A DNA stretch of 64,000 bases from Pseudomonas asplenii. Lineage in GTDB: Bacteria; Pseudomonadota; Gammaproteobacteria; Pseudomonadales; Pseudomonadaceae. The stretch spans positions 2,170,001 to 2,234,000 of the forward strand of contig NZ_LT629777.1 of NCBI RefSeq assembly GCF_900105475.1, in the 5' to 3' direction. Positions 36,781-46,223 of this stretch are shown one piece after another. The translations under genes and the position numbers were made by a program. Positions within the stretch are counted from its first letter, which is position 1; each line of letters opens with the position of its first letter. Below the pieces are notes generated by a model. It worked only from the letters and a program-made list of their open reading frames with translations, did not search any database and was not told the origin of the DNA.

Positions 36781-38958
36781 TTACAGGCCGTTGCGGGCCT
36801 TGAACTCACGCCGACGACGATGCAGCACCGGCTCGGTGTAGCCGTTGGGCTGCTTGGTACCTTCGATCACCAGTTCGACTGCCGCCTGGAAGGCGATGTT
36901 GCTGTCGAAATCCGGTGCCAGCGGACGGTACAGCGCGTCACCGGCATTCTGTCGGTCGACCACCGGGGCCATGCGCTTGAGGCTTTCCAGTACCTGGCTT
37001 TCGCTGACGATACCGTGACGCAGCCAGTTGGCGATGTGCTGGCTGGAAATGCGCAGGGTCGCGCGGTCTTCCATCAGCCCGACGTCATTGATATCCGGCA
37101 CTTTCGAGCAGCCGACGCCCTGGTCGATCCAGCGCACCACATAGCCGAGGATGCCCTGGGCGTTGTTGTCCAGCTCGTTGCGGATCTCTTCGGCCGACCA
37201 GTCGGTGTTGCTGGCCAGCGGGATGCTCAGGATGTCGTCCACCGACGCCCGGGCGCGCTTGGCCAGTTCGGCCTGGCGGGCGAACACATCGACCTTGTGG
37301 TAGTGCAGCGCATGCAGCGCGGCGGCAGTCGGCGACGGTACCCAGGCGGTGTTGGCGCCGGCCAGTGGGTGAGCGATTTTCTGTTCGAGCATCGCCGCCA
37401 TCAGGTCCGGCATCGCCCACATGCCCTTGCCGATCTGGGCACGGCCTTGCAGGCCGGTGCTCAGGCCGATATCGACGTTCCAGTTTTCGTAGGCGCCGAT
37501 CCACTTCTCGGCTTTCATGGCGGCCTTGCGCACCATCGCACCGGCTTCCATGGAGGTATGGATCTCGTCGCCAGTACGGTCGAGGAAGCCGGTATTGATG
37601 AACACCACACGTTCGCTGGCGGCCTTGATACAGGCCTTGAGGTTGACCGTGGTCCGTCGCTCCTCGTCCATGATGCCGACCTTGAGGGTGTTGCGCGGCA
37701 GGTTCAGCACGTCTTCGATACGACCGAACAACTCGTTGGTGAATGCCACTTCCTCGGGGCCATGCATCTTCGGCTTGACGATGTAGATCGAGCCGGTGCG
37801 GCTGTTGCTACGGACGGTGTTGCCGTTGATGTTGTGGATCGCCGCGAGGCTGGTGAGCAGGCCGTCGAGAATGCCTTCAGGCACTTCGTTGCCGTGGCTG
37901 TCGAGGATCGCGTCGATGGTCATCAGGTGACCGACGTTGCGCACGAACAGCAACGAGCGGCCGTGCAGGCTCAGTTCGCTGCCATCGAGGGCGGTATAGC
38001 GACGATCAGGGTTCATGGTACGGGTGAAGGTGCTGCCGCCCTTGGCCACTTCTTCGGCAAGGTCGCCCTTCATCAGGCCGAGCCAGTTGCGGTAGATCAC
38101 CACCTTGTCATCGGCATCGACGGCGGCGACCGAGTCTTCGCAGTCCATGATGGTGGTCAGGGCGGCTTCCATCAGCACGTCCTTCACGCCGGCGGCGTCG
38201 GTCTGGCCGATGGGGCTGGTGGCGTCGATCTGGATTTCGAAGTGCAGGCCGTTGTTCTTCAGCAGGATGGCGGTCGGTTTGGCCGCATCGCCCTGGAAGC
38301 CGATCAGTTGGGCGTCGTTGCGCAGGCCGCTGTTGCTGCCGCCCTTGAGGGCGACCACCAGCTTGCCGGCGACGATGCTGTAGCCGGTGGAGTCGACATG
38401 GGAGCCGGCGGCCAACGGAGCGGCCTCGTCGAGGAAGGCGCGGGCGAAGGCGATGACCTTGTCGCCACGGACCTTGTTGTAGCCCTTGCCCTTTTCCGCG
38501 CCGTCGGCTTCGCTGATGGCGTCGGTGCCGTACAGAGCGTCATACAGCGAACCCCAGCGGGCGTTCGAGGCGTTGAGGGCGAAACGGGCGTTCATCACCG
38601 GGACGACCAGTTGCGGACCGGCGGTACGGGCGATCTCGTCGTCGACATTCTGGGTAGTGGCCTGGAAATCCGCCGCTTCTGGCAGCAGGTAGCCAATGTC
38701 TTGCAGGAAGGCTTTGTAAGCCACGGCATCGTGAGCCTGGCCGGCTCTCGACTGGTGCCAGGCGTCGATGCGGGCCTGGAAATCATCGCGTTTGGCGAGT
38801 AGGGCTTTGTTCTTCGGTGCCAGGTCGTGGATGACCTTGTCGGCGCCGGCCCAGAACTGGTCTGCGGTCAGACCGGTGCCGGGAATGGCTTCGTTGTTCA
38901 CGAAGTCGAACAGGACTCTGGCGACCCGAAGGCCACCGACTTGAACGTGTTCAGTCAT
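36781..38958 (-). CDS. glcB: Malate synthase G
   Basis: A 725-residue enzyme condensing glyoxylate and acetyl-CoA to malate in the glyoxylate bypass. It has the family's N-terminus ([29 protein letters not shown]), [18 protein letters not shown], and the catalytic-domain text [20 protein letters not shown] and [18 protein letters not shown]. The ATG at 38958 is used; a GTG-like start four codons earlier is less likely. With the acyl-CoA dehydrogenases further along, it fits growth on fatty acids and acetate. Its terminator is shared with the receiver gene. Confidence 0.97.
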   Translation of the reverse strand: MTEHVQVGGLRVARVLFDFVNNEAIPGTGLTADQFWAGADKVIHDLAPKNKALLAKRDDFQARIDAWHQSRAGQAHDAVAYKAFLQDIGYLLPEAADFQATTQNVDDEIARTAGPQLVVPVMNARFALNASNARWGSLYDALYGTDAISEADGAEKGKGYNKVRGDKVIAFARAFLDEAAPLAAGSHVDSTGYSIVAGKLVVALKGGSNSGLRNDAQLIGFQGDAAKPTAILLKNNGLHFEIQIDATSPIGQTDAAGVKDVLMEAALTTIMDCEDSVAAVDADDKVVIYRNWLGLMKGDLAEEVAKGGSTFTRTMNPDRRYTALDGSELSLHGRSLLFVRNVGHLMTIDAILDSHGNEVPEGILDGLLTSLAAIHNINGNTVRSNSRTGSIYIVKPKMHGPEEVAFTNELFGRIEDVLNLPRNTLKVGIMDEERRTTVNLKACIKAASERVVFINTGFLDRTGDEIHTSMEAGAMVRKAAMKAEKWIGAYENWNVDIGLSTGLQGRAQIGKGMWAMPDLMAAMLEQKIAHPLAGANTAWVPSPTAAALHALHYHKVDVFARQAELAKRARASVDDILSIPLASNTDWSAEEIRNELDNNAQGILGYVVRWIDQGVGCSKVPDINDVGLMEDRATLRISSQHIANWLRHGIVSESQVLESLKRMAPVVDRQNAGDALYRPLAPDFDSNIAFQAAVELVIEGTKQPNGYTEPVLHRRRREFKARNGL

Positions 38959-39457
38959 TGCTTGCCTCACTCTGCTCAGCTATTCAGCTCTTCTGTTTAA
39001 AGCCTTGCGTGCTTCTCTGAACACAGTACCAGAACATGCCCTTGCAGGCGGCTGGGCGAACCCCGGCGAGCAGCGCCGACGGGGCTTTCCGTGATCTCAC
39101 AGGCACTTCGGCGGACATCCGTGCAACCTCTTGTAGTCCGCGCTGGCGAATACTACATGATGGATTGCGGTTGTGAAAATCAGACCAAATACGTCGTTCT
39201 GCGACCAGGCGGTTCTGTCTGGTCACGCATGAGTCATTGATGTTCTCAAGAAATGTACGGGTTGTTCCAGATAAATCTGAAAATTGTACACGATCATGGT
39301 TTGACGTAGGAAAGCACCGCCTACCTTGATTACAAGGATGTGTTGGGAGTACATCAGAAGTTTACGTTAGACGAGGTATTCGGCTTCAAGTCGTGTCGAG
39401 CCCACAGGCATGACCTCTTGCCTATACTGGATCGATCCATAACAAGAGGGCTATCCC
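38959..39457. other. Intergenic region between glcB and the ACT-domain gene
   Basis: These 499 bases hold both divergent promoters. TATACT at 39423-39428 is a plausible -10 for the ACT-domain gene, 30 bases before its GTG. No credible gene was found; a minus-strand frame at 38984-39226 has no protein-like composition. Confidence 0.5.
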
Positions 39458-39979
39458 GTGGACCATCTCGTTCTGACTGTATTCGCACCCGACAAGGCCG
39501 GCCAGGTCGAGCGGATTGCCCTGTGTGTCGCCGAGCATGGCGGTAACTGGTTGGAAAGCCGGATGGCGGGCCTGGCCGGGCAGTTTGTCGGTATTGTCCG
39601 GATCGAGGCGCCGGTCCAGGCCCATGATGCGCTGATCAAGGCGCTGCAGGCGCTCGCCAGCCAGGGCATTCAGATCCAGGTTATTCCCGGTGGCGGCGAA
39701 ACACCCGGTCACTGGAAACCCATCGCGATGGAACTGGTGGGCAATGATCGCCCGGGCATTGTCCGGGACATTACCCGCTTGCTGACCGAGCAGGGCATCA
39801 ATCTGGAGCAACTGGTGACCGATGTGAACGCCGCGCCCATGAGCGGCGACCCGCTGTTCCACGCCGAGGCAATGCTGGCGGTGCCGCTGGACCTGCCGTT
39901 GGAAACCTTGCAGTCGCGCCTCGAAACCCTGGCGGACGAGTTGATGGTGGAATTGCAGTTACACGGCGACGAAGCGTGA
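39458..39979 (+). CDS. Double-ACT-domain regulator (glycine-cleavage repressor type)
   Basis: A 173-residue protein starting with GTG (MDHLVLTVFAPDKAGQVERIALCVAEHGGNWLESRMAGLAG). It contains two ACT domains, about residues 1-78 and 90-165 (WKPIAMELVGNDRPGIVRDITRLLTEQGINLEQL). This is the GcvR layout: GcvR antagonises the glycine-cleavage activator GcvA. Pseudomonads have more than one such protein, so the exact target is uncertain. An acaagaggg Shine-Dalgarno-like sequence lies upstream of the GTG. Confidence 0.82.
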   Translation: MDHLVLTVFAPDKAGQVERIALCVAEHGGNWLESRMAGLAGQFVGIVRIEAPVQAHDALIKALQALASQGIQIQVIPGGGETPGHWKPIAMELVGNDRPGIVRDITRLLTEQGINLEQLVTDVNAAPMSGDPLFHAEAMLAVPLDLPLETLQSRLETLADELMVELQLHGDEA

Positions 39980-40011
39980 GGCGGGTTATCCAGTTTTAAC
40001 GGGGACGGGCC

Positions 40012-40132
40012 TGTGGATAACCTGGGGAGACCCGGCGCCCGGTCAGGCGGGCCGCGGCTTTCCAGGTTTTGAGTAAAAAATGAGCAGTTTCAAGGGCTTG
40101 TGCACAAACGGCGTGGACCGGCTTGTGGATAA
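40012..40132. promoter_or_regulatory. Two perfect DnaA boxes
   Basis: The sequence TGTGGATAA (inverse of TTATCCACA) occurs at 40012-40020 and 40124-40132. Between them, at 40098-40107, is the palindrome TTGTGCACAA, which resembles a degenerate box. They sit in the 216-base gap between the ACT-domain gene and rarD. A further near match (TTATCCAG) is at 39986. The role is unknown. Confidence 0.55.
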
Positions 40133-40143
40133 CCTTGGAGTAG

Positions 40144-40183
40144 AAGCCTGCAGCCCACGTTATATGGGGCTTACAGGCTTTTG
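40144..40183. terminator. Candidate rho-independent terminator
   Basis: The stem aagcctg (40144-40150) pairs with caggctt (40174-40180), with an inner agccc/ggggct pairing and TTTT after it. It lies between the convergent ACT-domain gene and rarD. Confidence 0.7.
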
Positions 40184-40195
40184 TACGTTTTCTGA

Positions 40196-41083
40196 TCAGC
40201 TACGTTTGCGCAGGCTGAGCCAGATATCCACACTGTAGACCAGCAGGCCCGCCCAGATGAACATGAAGGCGGTCAGGGTGCTCGAGGAGAGGTGTTCGTC
40301 GAACAGCAGCACCGCCTCCAGCAGCACCAGGGTCGGTGCCAGGTATTGCAGGAAACCGAGGGTGGTGTAGGGCAGGTGGCGGGCGGCAGCGTTGAAGCTG
40401 ACCAGCGGGATCAGCGTCACCGGGCCGGCGGCCACCAGCCACCAGGCCTGGGAGCTGCTCCAGAATTCCAGGTGGGCGGTGCTCGTCTCCGGATGCAACA
40501 GCAGCCAGCCGAGGGCCAGCGGTACCAGCATCCAGGTTTCCACCACCAGGCCGGGCAGTGCCTGGACCGGCGCCTGTTTGCGGATCAGCCCATAGAAACC
40601 GAAGGTCAGTGCCAGCACCAGCGAAACCCACGGCAGGCTGCCGACTTGCCACACCTGTTGCGCCACGCCGATGGCCGCCAGGCCAACCGCGACCCACTGC
40701 AGGCGGCGCAGGCGCTCACCTAGCAACAACATGCCCAGCAGGACGTTGATCAGCGGGTTGATGTAGTAGCCGAGACTGGCTTCGAGCATGCGCCCGTTGT
40801 TCACCGACCACACGTAGGTCAGCCAGTTGGCCGCGATCAGCGTGCCACTCAGGGCCAGGATCGCCAGGCGGCGCGGGTTCTCGCGCAGCTCACGCCACCA
40901 GCCGGGATGTTTCCAGGCCAGCAGCAGCAGGCTGCCGAACAGGGCTGACCAGAGCACGCGGTGGATGATGATTTCCACGGCCGGCACGCTAGCGATGACT
41001 TTGAAGTAGATCGGGAACAGGCCCCAGATGATGTAGGCGGTGAGGCCGAGGATGTACCCGCGGCGCGGGTTGGCGGCTTGCAT
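40196..41083 (-). CDS. rarD: EamA-family transporter RarD
   Basis: A 295-residue membrane protein with ten predicted helices and the RarD pattern GYILGLTAYIIWGLFPIYFK, ALLVSWLTYVWSVNNGRMLEASLGYYINPL-like text, and the late LPYTTLGFLQYLAPTLVLL. RarD belongs to the drug/metabolite transporter superfamily; its substrate is not settled (chloramphenicol tolerance was the first phenotype). The ATG at 41083 starts at the conserved N-terminus; a longer in-frame extension runs through REP sequence. Confidence 0.92.
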   Translation of the reverse strand: MQAANPRRGYILGLTAYIIWGLFPIYFKVIASVPAVEIIIHRVLWSALFGSLLLLAWKHPGWWRELRENPRRLAILALSGTLIAANWLTYVWSVNNGRMLEASLGYYINPLINVLLGMLLLGERLRRLQWVAVGLAAIGVAQQVWQVGSLPWVSLVLALTFGFYGLIRKQAPVQALPGLVVETWMLVPLALGWLLLHPETSTAHLEFWSSSQAWWLVAAGPVTLIPLVSFNAAARHLPYTTLGFLQYLAPTLVLLEAVLLFDEHLSSSTLTAFMFIWAGLLVYSVDIWLSLRKRS

Positions 41084-41168
41084 GCAGAATCCTTGCTTGG
41101 GCAACGGGCAGAAAAGCGATTGTAAGGAGATTTGCCGGGTTTGGGTGCGAGCGGCGTAAATCCGGTTT

Positions 41169-41256
41169 GGGAGCGGGCTTGCCGGTGATTGCGTGGTGTA
41201 TTCAGCAACGATGCTGGACTGATAAACCGCTTTCGCGGGCAAGCCCGCTCCTACAG
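41169..41256. repeat. REP inverted pair
   Basis: gagcgggcttgcc (41171-41183) and ggcaagcccgctc (41238-41250) form the stem. The pair lies between rarD and srkA, both on the minus strand. Confidence 0.8.
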
Positions 41257-41288
41257 GAGTCTTGTGTGGCTGTGCCCTTGTGCTCGAC

Positions 41289-42263
41289 TCAGAACAGCTT
41301 GAGCGGCTCTTCATTCAAGGCTGCAATCTGCTCGCGCAAGGCAAGAACCTGGTCGCCCCAGTAGCGCTCACTGCCAAACCACGGGAAGCTGTGCGGAAAG
41401 GCCGGGTCGTCCCAGCGCCGTGCCAGCCAGGCGCTGTAGTGCATCAGGCGCAGGGCTCGCAGGGGTTCGATCAGGGCCAGTTCGCACGGGTTGAAATCGT
41501 GGAATTCGCTGTAGCCCTCGATCAGTTCCGAGAGTTGCCCGAGACGTTCCTGGCGGTCACCGGCCAGCATCATCCACAGGTCCTGCACGGCTGGGCCCAT
41601 ACGGCAGTCGTCGAGGTCAACGATGTGGAATACCTCGTCGCGACACATCATGTTGCCGGGGTGGCAGTCGCCGTGCATGCGGATGTTCTGGTGCGGGGTT
41701 TCGCCGTAGATCCGTTCTACGTGCTTGAGCAGGTCGCGGGCTACCGATTCGTAGGCCGGCAACAGGCTGCGCGGGATGAAATTGCCGTCGAGCAGGGTGG
41801 CCAGGGAATCATGGCCGAAGTTCTTCACGCCGAGGGCTTCGCGGTGCTCGAATGGCCGGGTCGCGCCGACGGCGTGCAGACGGCCCAGTAGCTGGCCGAG
41901 GCGGTAGAGCTGGTCGAGATTGCCTGGCTCCGGGGCACGTCCGCCACGCCGGGGGAACAGCGCGAAGCGAAAGCCCTTGTGTTCGAACAGGCTTTCGCCA
42001 TTGTGCTGCAGCGGCGCGACCACCGGTACTTCGCAGTCGGCCAGTTCGAAGGTGTAGCGGTGTTCTTCGAGGATGGCCTCGTTGGTCCAGCGCTGGGGAC
42101 GATAGAACTTGGCGATCAGCGGTTCGCTGTCTTCGATGCCCACCTGGTAGACGCGGTTTTCGTAGCTGTTGAGCGCCAGTACGCGAGCATCGCTGAGAAA
42201 ACCCAGGCTCTCCACGGCATCGAGGACCAGATCGGGGGTCAGTGTTTCAAACGGATGGGACAT
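41289..42263 (-). CDS. srkA: Stress response serine/threonine kinase SrkA (YihE)
   Basis: A 324-residue protein kinase-like fold. Its N-terminus is MSHPFETLTPDLVLDAVESLGF. The catalytic loop is RMHGDCHPGNMM and the metal-binding Asp is in IVDLDDCRMGP. Family members (YihE/SrkA) counter oxidative or envelope stress and toxin-mediated death. The ATG at 42263 matches the known N-terminus. It appears to be a single-gene unit between REP-like repeats (a second half-palindrome set lies at 42340-42520). Confidence 0.92.
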   Translation of the reverse strand: MSHPFETLTPDLVLDAVESLGFLSDARVLALNSYENRVYQVGIEDSEPLIAKFYRPQRWTNEAILEEHRYTFELADCEVPVVAPLQHNGESLFEHKGFRFALFPRRGGRAPEPGNLDQLYRLGQLLGRLHAVGATRPFEHREALGVKNFGHDSLATLLDGNFIPRSLLPAYESVARDLLKHVERIYGETPHQNIRMHGDCHPGNMMCRDEVFHIVDLDDCRMGPAVQDLWMMLAGDRQERLGQLSELIEGYSEFHDFNPCELALIEPLRALRLMHYSAWLARRWDDPAFPHSFPWFGSERYWGDQVLALREQIAALNEEPLKLF

Positions 42264-42527
42264 ACTGGCTCCTGCGGGCGGCAGGCGGCCGCGTTCGGCC
42301 AAGCATGTTAGCGCACCGGGGCCAAGAAAGGTGATGGACTCCTGTGGCGAGCGCGCTTGTTGGTGCACCGTCGGTGGCGAGCGGGCTTGCCCGCGCTGGG
42401 GCGCGACGCGCCCCCGAAACCGGCTGGCCAAGTCTGGCAGGTAGACTCCGCTGGCCGATTTTACGGCTGCCTTGCCGCCGAGCGCGGCGGTGCGGCGTCC
42501 CGACAAGCCCGCTCACCAGAGGGGACG

Positions 42528-44429
42528 TCAGGCGCCGATGATCCCGCCGTCCTCGCGCCGAATTGCCATCACCGATGAGCGCGGCTTGCCATTGGGCAGG
42601 TGCTCGGGGAAGGTCGATCCGCCGGTTTCGCCCGGATGCTGAATCCCCACGAACAGGGTCTTCTGGTCTGGCGAGAAGCTGATCCCGGTGACTTCACACG
42701 CCACCGGCCCGACCATGAACCGGCGGATCTCGCCGCTCGCCGGATCGGCGCAGAGCATCTGGTTGTTGCCCATGCCGGCGAAGTCGCCCGCATTGCTGTA
42801 GTCGCCATCGGTGAGAATCCACAGCCGCCCGGCCTTGTCGAAACCCAGCCCGTCGGGGCTGTTGAACATGTTCTGCGGGTTGATGTTCGACGAGCCGCCC
42901 TTGGGCGTTCCGGCATGCACACCCGGGTTGCCGGCGACCACGAACAGGTCCCACTCGAAGGTGTGGGCGCCGTGATCGTTGCTGGCGGCGTGCCAGCGCA
43001 GGATTTGCCCGTAGACATTCTTCTCCCGTGGATTCGGGCCGCCCACCGGCTGGCCGTCTTCGCCGCGCTTGGCGTTGTTGGTCAGGGTGCAATAGACTTG
43101 GCCGTCGATGGGGCTGACGACGATCCACTCGGGGCGGTCCATGCGCGTGGCCTTGACCACGCTGGCCGCCAGGCGGGCATGAATCAGCACTTCGGCCTGG
43201 CTGGCAAAGCCGCTGTCGGCGTTGATGCCATGTTTGCCGAAACTCAGCTCGACCCACTCGCCCGCGCCCTTGGGCCGGTCCGGGTTGCCGTCGCCGTTGT
43301 CGAAGCGCGCCACATACAAGGTGCCGTGATCGAGCAGGTCGCGGTTGGCCTTGGGGTTCTTGTGGTTGATCTTGTCGCGGCTGATGAATTTGTAGATGAA
43401 CTCGCCGCGCTCGTCGTCGCCCATGTAGACCACTGCGCGACCGTCGCGGGTTTCGGCCAGGGCAGCGTTCTCGTGCTTGAAGCGGCCAAGGGCGGTGCGC
43501 TTGACCGGCGTGGACTGCGGGTCGAACGGATCGATCTCCACCACCCAGCCATGGCGATTCAACTCGTTGGGGTTCAGTGCCAGGTCGAAGCGCGGGTCGT
43601 GGACGTGCCAGCCGATCTCCTTGCTGGTAGCGACCACGCCATAACGCTTCTGCGCGGCATCGAACTTCTGTTCGGCATTGCTGCTGCCGAAGCAGTCGGT
43701 GAAGTTCTCTTCACAGGTCAGGTAGGTGCCCCAGGGCGTCTTGCCATTGGCACAGTTCTGGAAGGTGCCGAGCACCTTGCGGCCCTGCTTGTCGGCGCGG
43801 GTCTGCAGCCAGGGGTGACCGGCTGCCGGACCGCCGATGCGGATCGGCGTGTTGCCGTGGATGCGTCGGTTGTAGGGTGAACCCTGGACGAAGTGCCACT
43901 GATCGTCCTTGCGCTGGATCTCGATCACCGAGACGCCTTCGCTGGCCTGAGCCTTGTGCACATCTTCGAGCGATTGCGGCTGGCCGCCGTGGGCGAACAG
44001 GTAGCGGTAGTTGGTGTATTCGTTGTTGATCGCCATCAGCGCGCGGTTGTCGTCGCCGGGGAACGGGAACAGGCTCATGCCGTCATTGTTGTCGCCGAAC
44101 TGGACTTCCTGGGCCTTGGCGGTGCCGTTGCCGCTCGGGTCGAAGGCCGGGCCGTTCTTCTCCAGCGGCTGGCCCCAACTGATCAGCACCGAACTGGTGT
44201 AGCCGGGTGGCAGGCTCAGGCTGTCGCTGGTGGCGGCGGCGATGCTGTCGAAGCCCAGCAGCTTGCCGGGAGGTGTGCCGGTGCTGGCGGCCATCACGCT
44301 GCGGGTCAACAGGTTGCCGCCGAGGAACAGTGCCGCGCCGCACAGGGCACCCGCACTGATGAAGCTGCGGCGGCTGAGGCCGACCATCTGCTCGAGGTCG
44401 GTGGATTGGTTTTCTTCTAATAGGCTCAT
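42528..44429 (-). CDS. PhoX-family phosphatase, Tat-exported
   Basis: A 633-residue protein. The N-terminus carries a twin-arginine signal (LSRRSFISAGALCGAALFLGG, near residue 18), so it is exported folded. The mature part is the DUF839/PhoX fold, with repeated metal-ligand patterns (FLFPGDDNRALMAINNEYTNY-like text, TWGTYLTCEENFTDCFG, GRWVVEIDPFDP and WILTDGDYSNAGDF). Such enzymes are calcium- and iron-dependent alkaline phosphatases, often phosphate-starvation induced. No PHO box was identified here. The second of two adjacent ATGs (44429) has the better spacing from gggag. Confidence 0.88.
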   Translation of the reverse strand: MSLLEENQSTDLEQMVGLSRRSFISAGALCGAALFLGGNLLTRSVMAASTGTPPGKLLGFDSIAAATSDSLSLPPGYTSSVLISWGQPLEKNGPAFDPSGNGTAKAQEVQFGDNNDGMSLFPFPGDDNRALMAINNEYTNYRYLFAHGGQPQSLEDVHKAQASEGVSVIEIQRKDDQWHFVQGSPYNRRIHGNTPIRIGGPAAGHPWLQTRADKQGRKVLGTFQNCANGKTPWGTYLTCEENFTDCFGSSNAEQKFDAAQKRYGVVATSKEIGWHVHDPRFDLALNPNELNRHGWVVEIDPFDPQSTPVKRTALGRFKHENAALAETRDGRAVVYMGDDERGEFIYKFISRDKINHKNPKANRDLLDHGTLYVARFDNGDGNPDRPKGAGEWVELSFGKHGINADSGFASQAEVLIHARLAASVVKATRMDRPEWIVVSPIDGQVYCTLTNNAKRGEDGQPVGGPNPREKNVYGQILRWHAASNDHGAHTFEWDLFVVAGNPGVHAGTPKGGSSNINPQNMFNSPDGLGFDKAGRLWILTDGDYSNAGDFAGMGNNQMLCADPASGEIRRFMVGPVACEVTGISFSPDQKTLFVGIQHPGETGGSTFPEHLPNGKPRSSVMAIRREDGGIIGA

Positions 44430-44574
44430 CATCAGGCTCCCTGCGGTTAGGCAGTCACCTTAATCAGCGCGGATGACGGATTTGTTGCAGGAAAAAGTCG
44501 AAGTGTTTCGTCCACCACCCCCTTCTACAGAACGACACCTACCCCTGTAGGCGCGCGGCTTGCCCGCGAAAGCG

Positions 44575-45339
44575 TCAAAGTGGCGTACCGAGCAACACAA
44601 AGGACGGCGCAAACTGCGCCCGCACCGCGCTCCCGCCTGTCAAACCAAGGGCCGCGAGTTTTTCTGGAGCGCTCAGGGCACAAAGTGTCTGCCCGTTCGG
44701 CAGGGCAATCCTGACCTCGGATGGGCCGTTTTCGTCTTCCAGAATGTTCTCGACGATACCATCCAGATAATTGTGTCCAGGTGTTGCCGTGGTCTGCGGT
44801 GCGAGCAATTCCAGCCAACCGGCCTTGATCAGTGCGACCACCTGGGTGCCGATTTCGAGTTCCAGCCGCAAGGTGCTGTCGTGGGTGATTTGCGCCTGCA
44901 AGGCCAGGCCGGCCGGCAGTTCCAGGCGTACCCGATCATTGCGGCCGTGGCTGTCGATGCCGACCACGGTGCCATGCAACTGGTTGCGGGCGCTGGTGCG
45001 CAACATCAGGCGACCGAGCAGATCGAGATCGCCAGCGTCCTCGGCGGCTTCCAGCACCTGCGCCTGGATGATCTGCAGGCGCTGATACAGGCGCAACACC
45101 CGCTCGCCCTCGATCGACAGTTTCGCCCCACCGCCACCCTTGCCGCCGATGCTGCGCTCCACCAGCGGTTTTTGCGCGAGGTTGTTCAACTCGTCGATGG
45201 TGTCCCAGGCGGCCTTGTAACTCAGCCCCGCGCTTTTCGCTGCGCGGGTGATCGAGCCCTGTTCGGCGATGTGTTGCAGCAGGGCGATACGCTGCGGGCG
45301 ACGGGCGATGTACTGGGTCAGCAGGACGGGCAGGGACAT
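44575..45339 (-). CDS. modE: ModE-like molybdate-responsive regulator
   Basis: A 254-residue protein. The N-terminal winged helix is LLQHIAEQGSITRAAKSAGLSYKAAWDTIDELNNLAQKPLVER with the ModE signature GGKGGGGAKL. Two TOBE (MOP) domains follow, about residues 122-185 (SARNQLHGTVVGIDSHGRNDRVRLELP) and 195-250, which bind molybdate. It should repress molybdate transport and activate molybdoenzyme genes, but no modABC is next to it in the window. The ATG at 45339 gives the family start. It lies 56 bases after comF and may share its transcript. Confidence 0.87.
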   Translation of the reverse strand: MSLPVLLTQYIARRPQRIALLQHIAEQGSITRAAKSAGLSYKAAWDTIDELNNLAQKPLVERSIGGKGGGGAKLSIEGERVLRLYQRLQIIQAQVLEAAEDAGDLDLLGRLMLRTSARNQLHGTVVGIDSHGRNDRVRLELPAGLALQAQITHDSTLRLELEIGTQVVALIKAGWLELLAPQTTATPGHNYLDGIVENILEDENGPSEVRIALPNGQTLCALSAPEKLAALGLTGGSAVRAQFAPSFVLLGTPL

Positions 45340-45395
45340 GGTCAGGCTTCGAACGGTGGCAATGCGCCCGAAGGTGCCCGCTGGCGCGGCGGGCG

Positions 45396-46136
45396 TCAAG
45401 CCGGCTCGCCGGGCTTGGGTGTACGCGCCAGGCAGTAGACATCGACCCGTCTGGCGCCGGCCCTGAGCAGCAGACGCGCCAGGCTTTCGGCTGTGGCGCC
45501 GGTGGTCAGTACGTCGTCGACCAGCGCCAGGTGCAGGCCCTCGACCGAGGCGCCGGAGGCCAGGGCAAAGGCGTTCCGCAGGTTGCGTCGGCGCGCCCTG
45601 GCGTCCAGTTCCTGTTGGGCGACAGTGTCCTGAATACGCAGCAAACGGTGTTCATCTACCGAAATCTGCAGGCATTTACCCAGCCAGTTCATCAGCATCG
45701 CGGCCTGGTTGTAGCCGCGCTGGCGTTGCCGTTTCACCGCCATGGGTACTGGCAGCAGCAGGTCCGGGCGGGGCAGGCCGTGGTCGAAACGTTCGCGCAG
45801 GGCCAGGGCCAGCAGTTCGCCCAGCAGGCGTCCCAGCGGCCACTGGCTCTGGTGCTTGAAGCGGGTGATCAGGCTGTCGACCGGGAAGTGGTAGGTCCAG
45901 GGCGCGATGACCTGTTCAAAGCTGGGCGGTTGTTTCAGGCATTGGCCACAGGTCAGGCCAGCCATCGGCAAGGGCAGGGCGCAGGTCTGGCAGTAGTCCA
46001 GCAGCCAGGGCAATTCGCTTTCGCAGGGAGAGCAGAGTGGATGGGGGTTGTCGCTGGGTTCGTCGCAGAGCAAACAGGTTTGGTTGCTTTTTGACCAGAT
46101 GTAAACCTGTTGTTTGTCATGTGGTTGACAGTCCAT
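45396..46136 (-). CDS. comF: ComF-family phosphoribosyltransferase-like protein
   Basis: A 246-residue protein. An N-terminal four-Cys zinc ribbon (QTCLLCDEP...[11 protein letters not shown]) and a second CxxC pair ([18 protein letters not shown]) lead to a phosphoribosyltransferase domain with the PRPP motif [21 protein letters not shown]. ComF proteins are linked to DNA uptake and transformation in competent bacteria; here the role is unproven. The gene is divergent from bioB, and its ATG lies inside the bioB promoter region. Confidence 0.87.
   Translation of the reverse strand: MDCQPHDKQQVYIWSKSNQTCLLCDEPSDNPHPLCSPCESELPWLLDYCQTCALPLPMAGLTCGQCLKQPPSFEQVIAPWTYHFPVDSLITRFKHQSQWPLGRLLGELLALALRERFDHGLPRPDLLLPVPMAVKRQRQRGYNQAAMLMNWLGKCLQISVDEHRLLRIQDTVAQQELDARARRRNLRNAFALASGASVEGLHLALVDDVLTTGATAESLARLLLRAGARRVDVYCLARTPKPGEPA
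46099..46131. promoter_or_regulatory. BirA-type biotin operator
   Basis: ATGTAAACC (46099-46107)-N15-GGTTGACAG (46123-46131) matches the BirA consensus TTGTAAACC-N15/16-GGTTTACAA at 15 of 18 positions. It covers the -35 of the bioB promoter and the start of comF. Biotin-bound BirA would therefore repress bioB, and possibly comF. Confidence 0.72.
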
Positions 46137-46152
46137 GTCGCTTCCTTAAATA
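46125..46152 (+). promoter_or_regulatory. bioB promoter
   Basis: The -35 TTGACA (46125-46130) and the -10 TAAATA (46147-46152) are spaced 16 bases (AAATAT gives 17). Transcription would start near 46160, giving a leader of about 65 bases before the bioB ATG. The -35 shares bases with the BirA operator's right half. Confidence 0.68.
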
Positions 46153-46223
46153 TGCCGGCATCCGTGTCGTGGTCGTGGCTGTTGCCCGGTCACTTGCCCA
46201 GCATAAAACAAGGAACTCCAGCG

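Noticed and set aside
38984..39226. An 80-residue minus-strand frame in the glcB gap
   Set aside because: Composition is not protein-like, there is no ribosome site, and it covers the expected glcB promoter.
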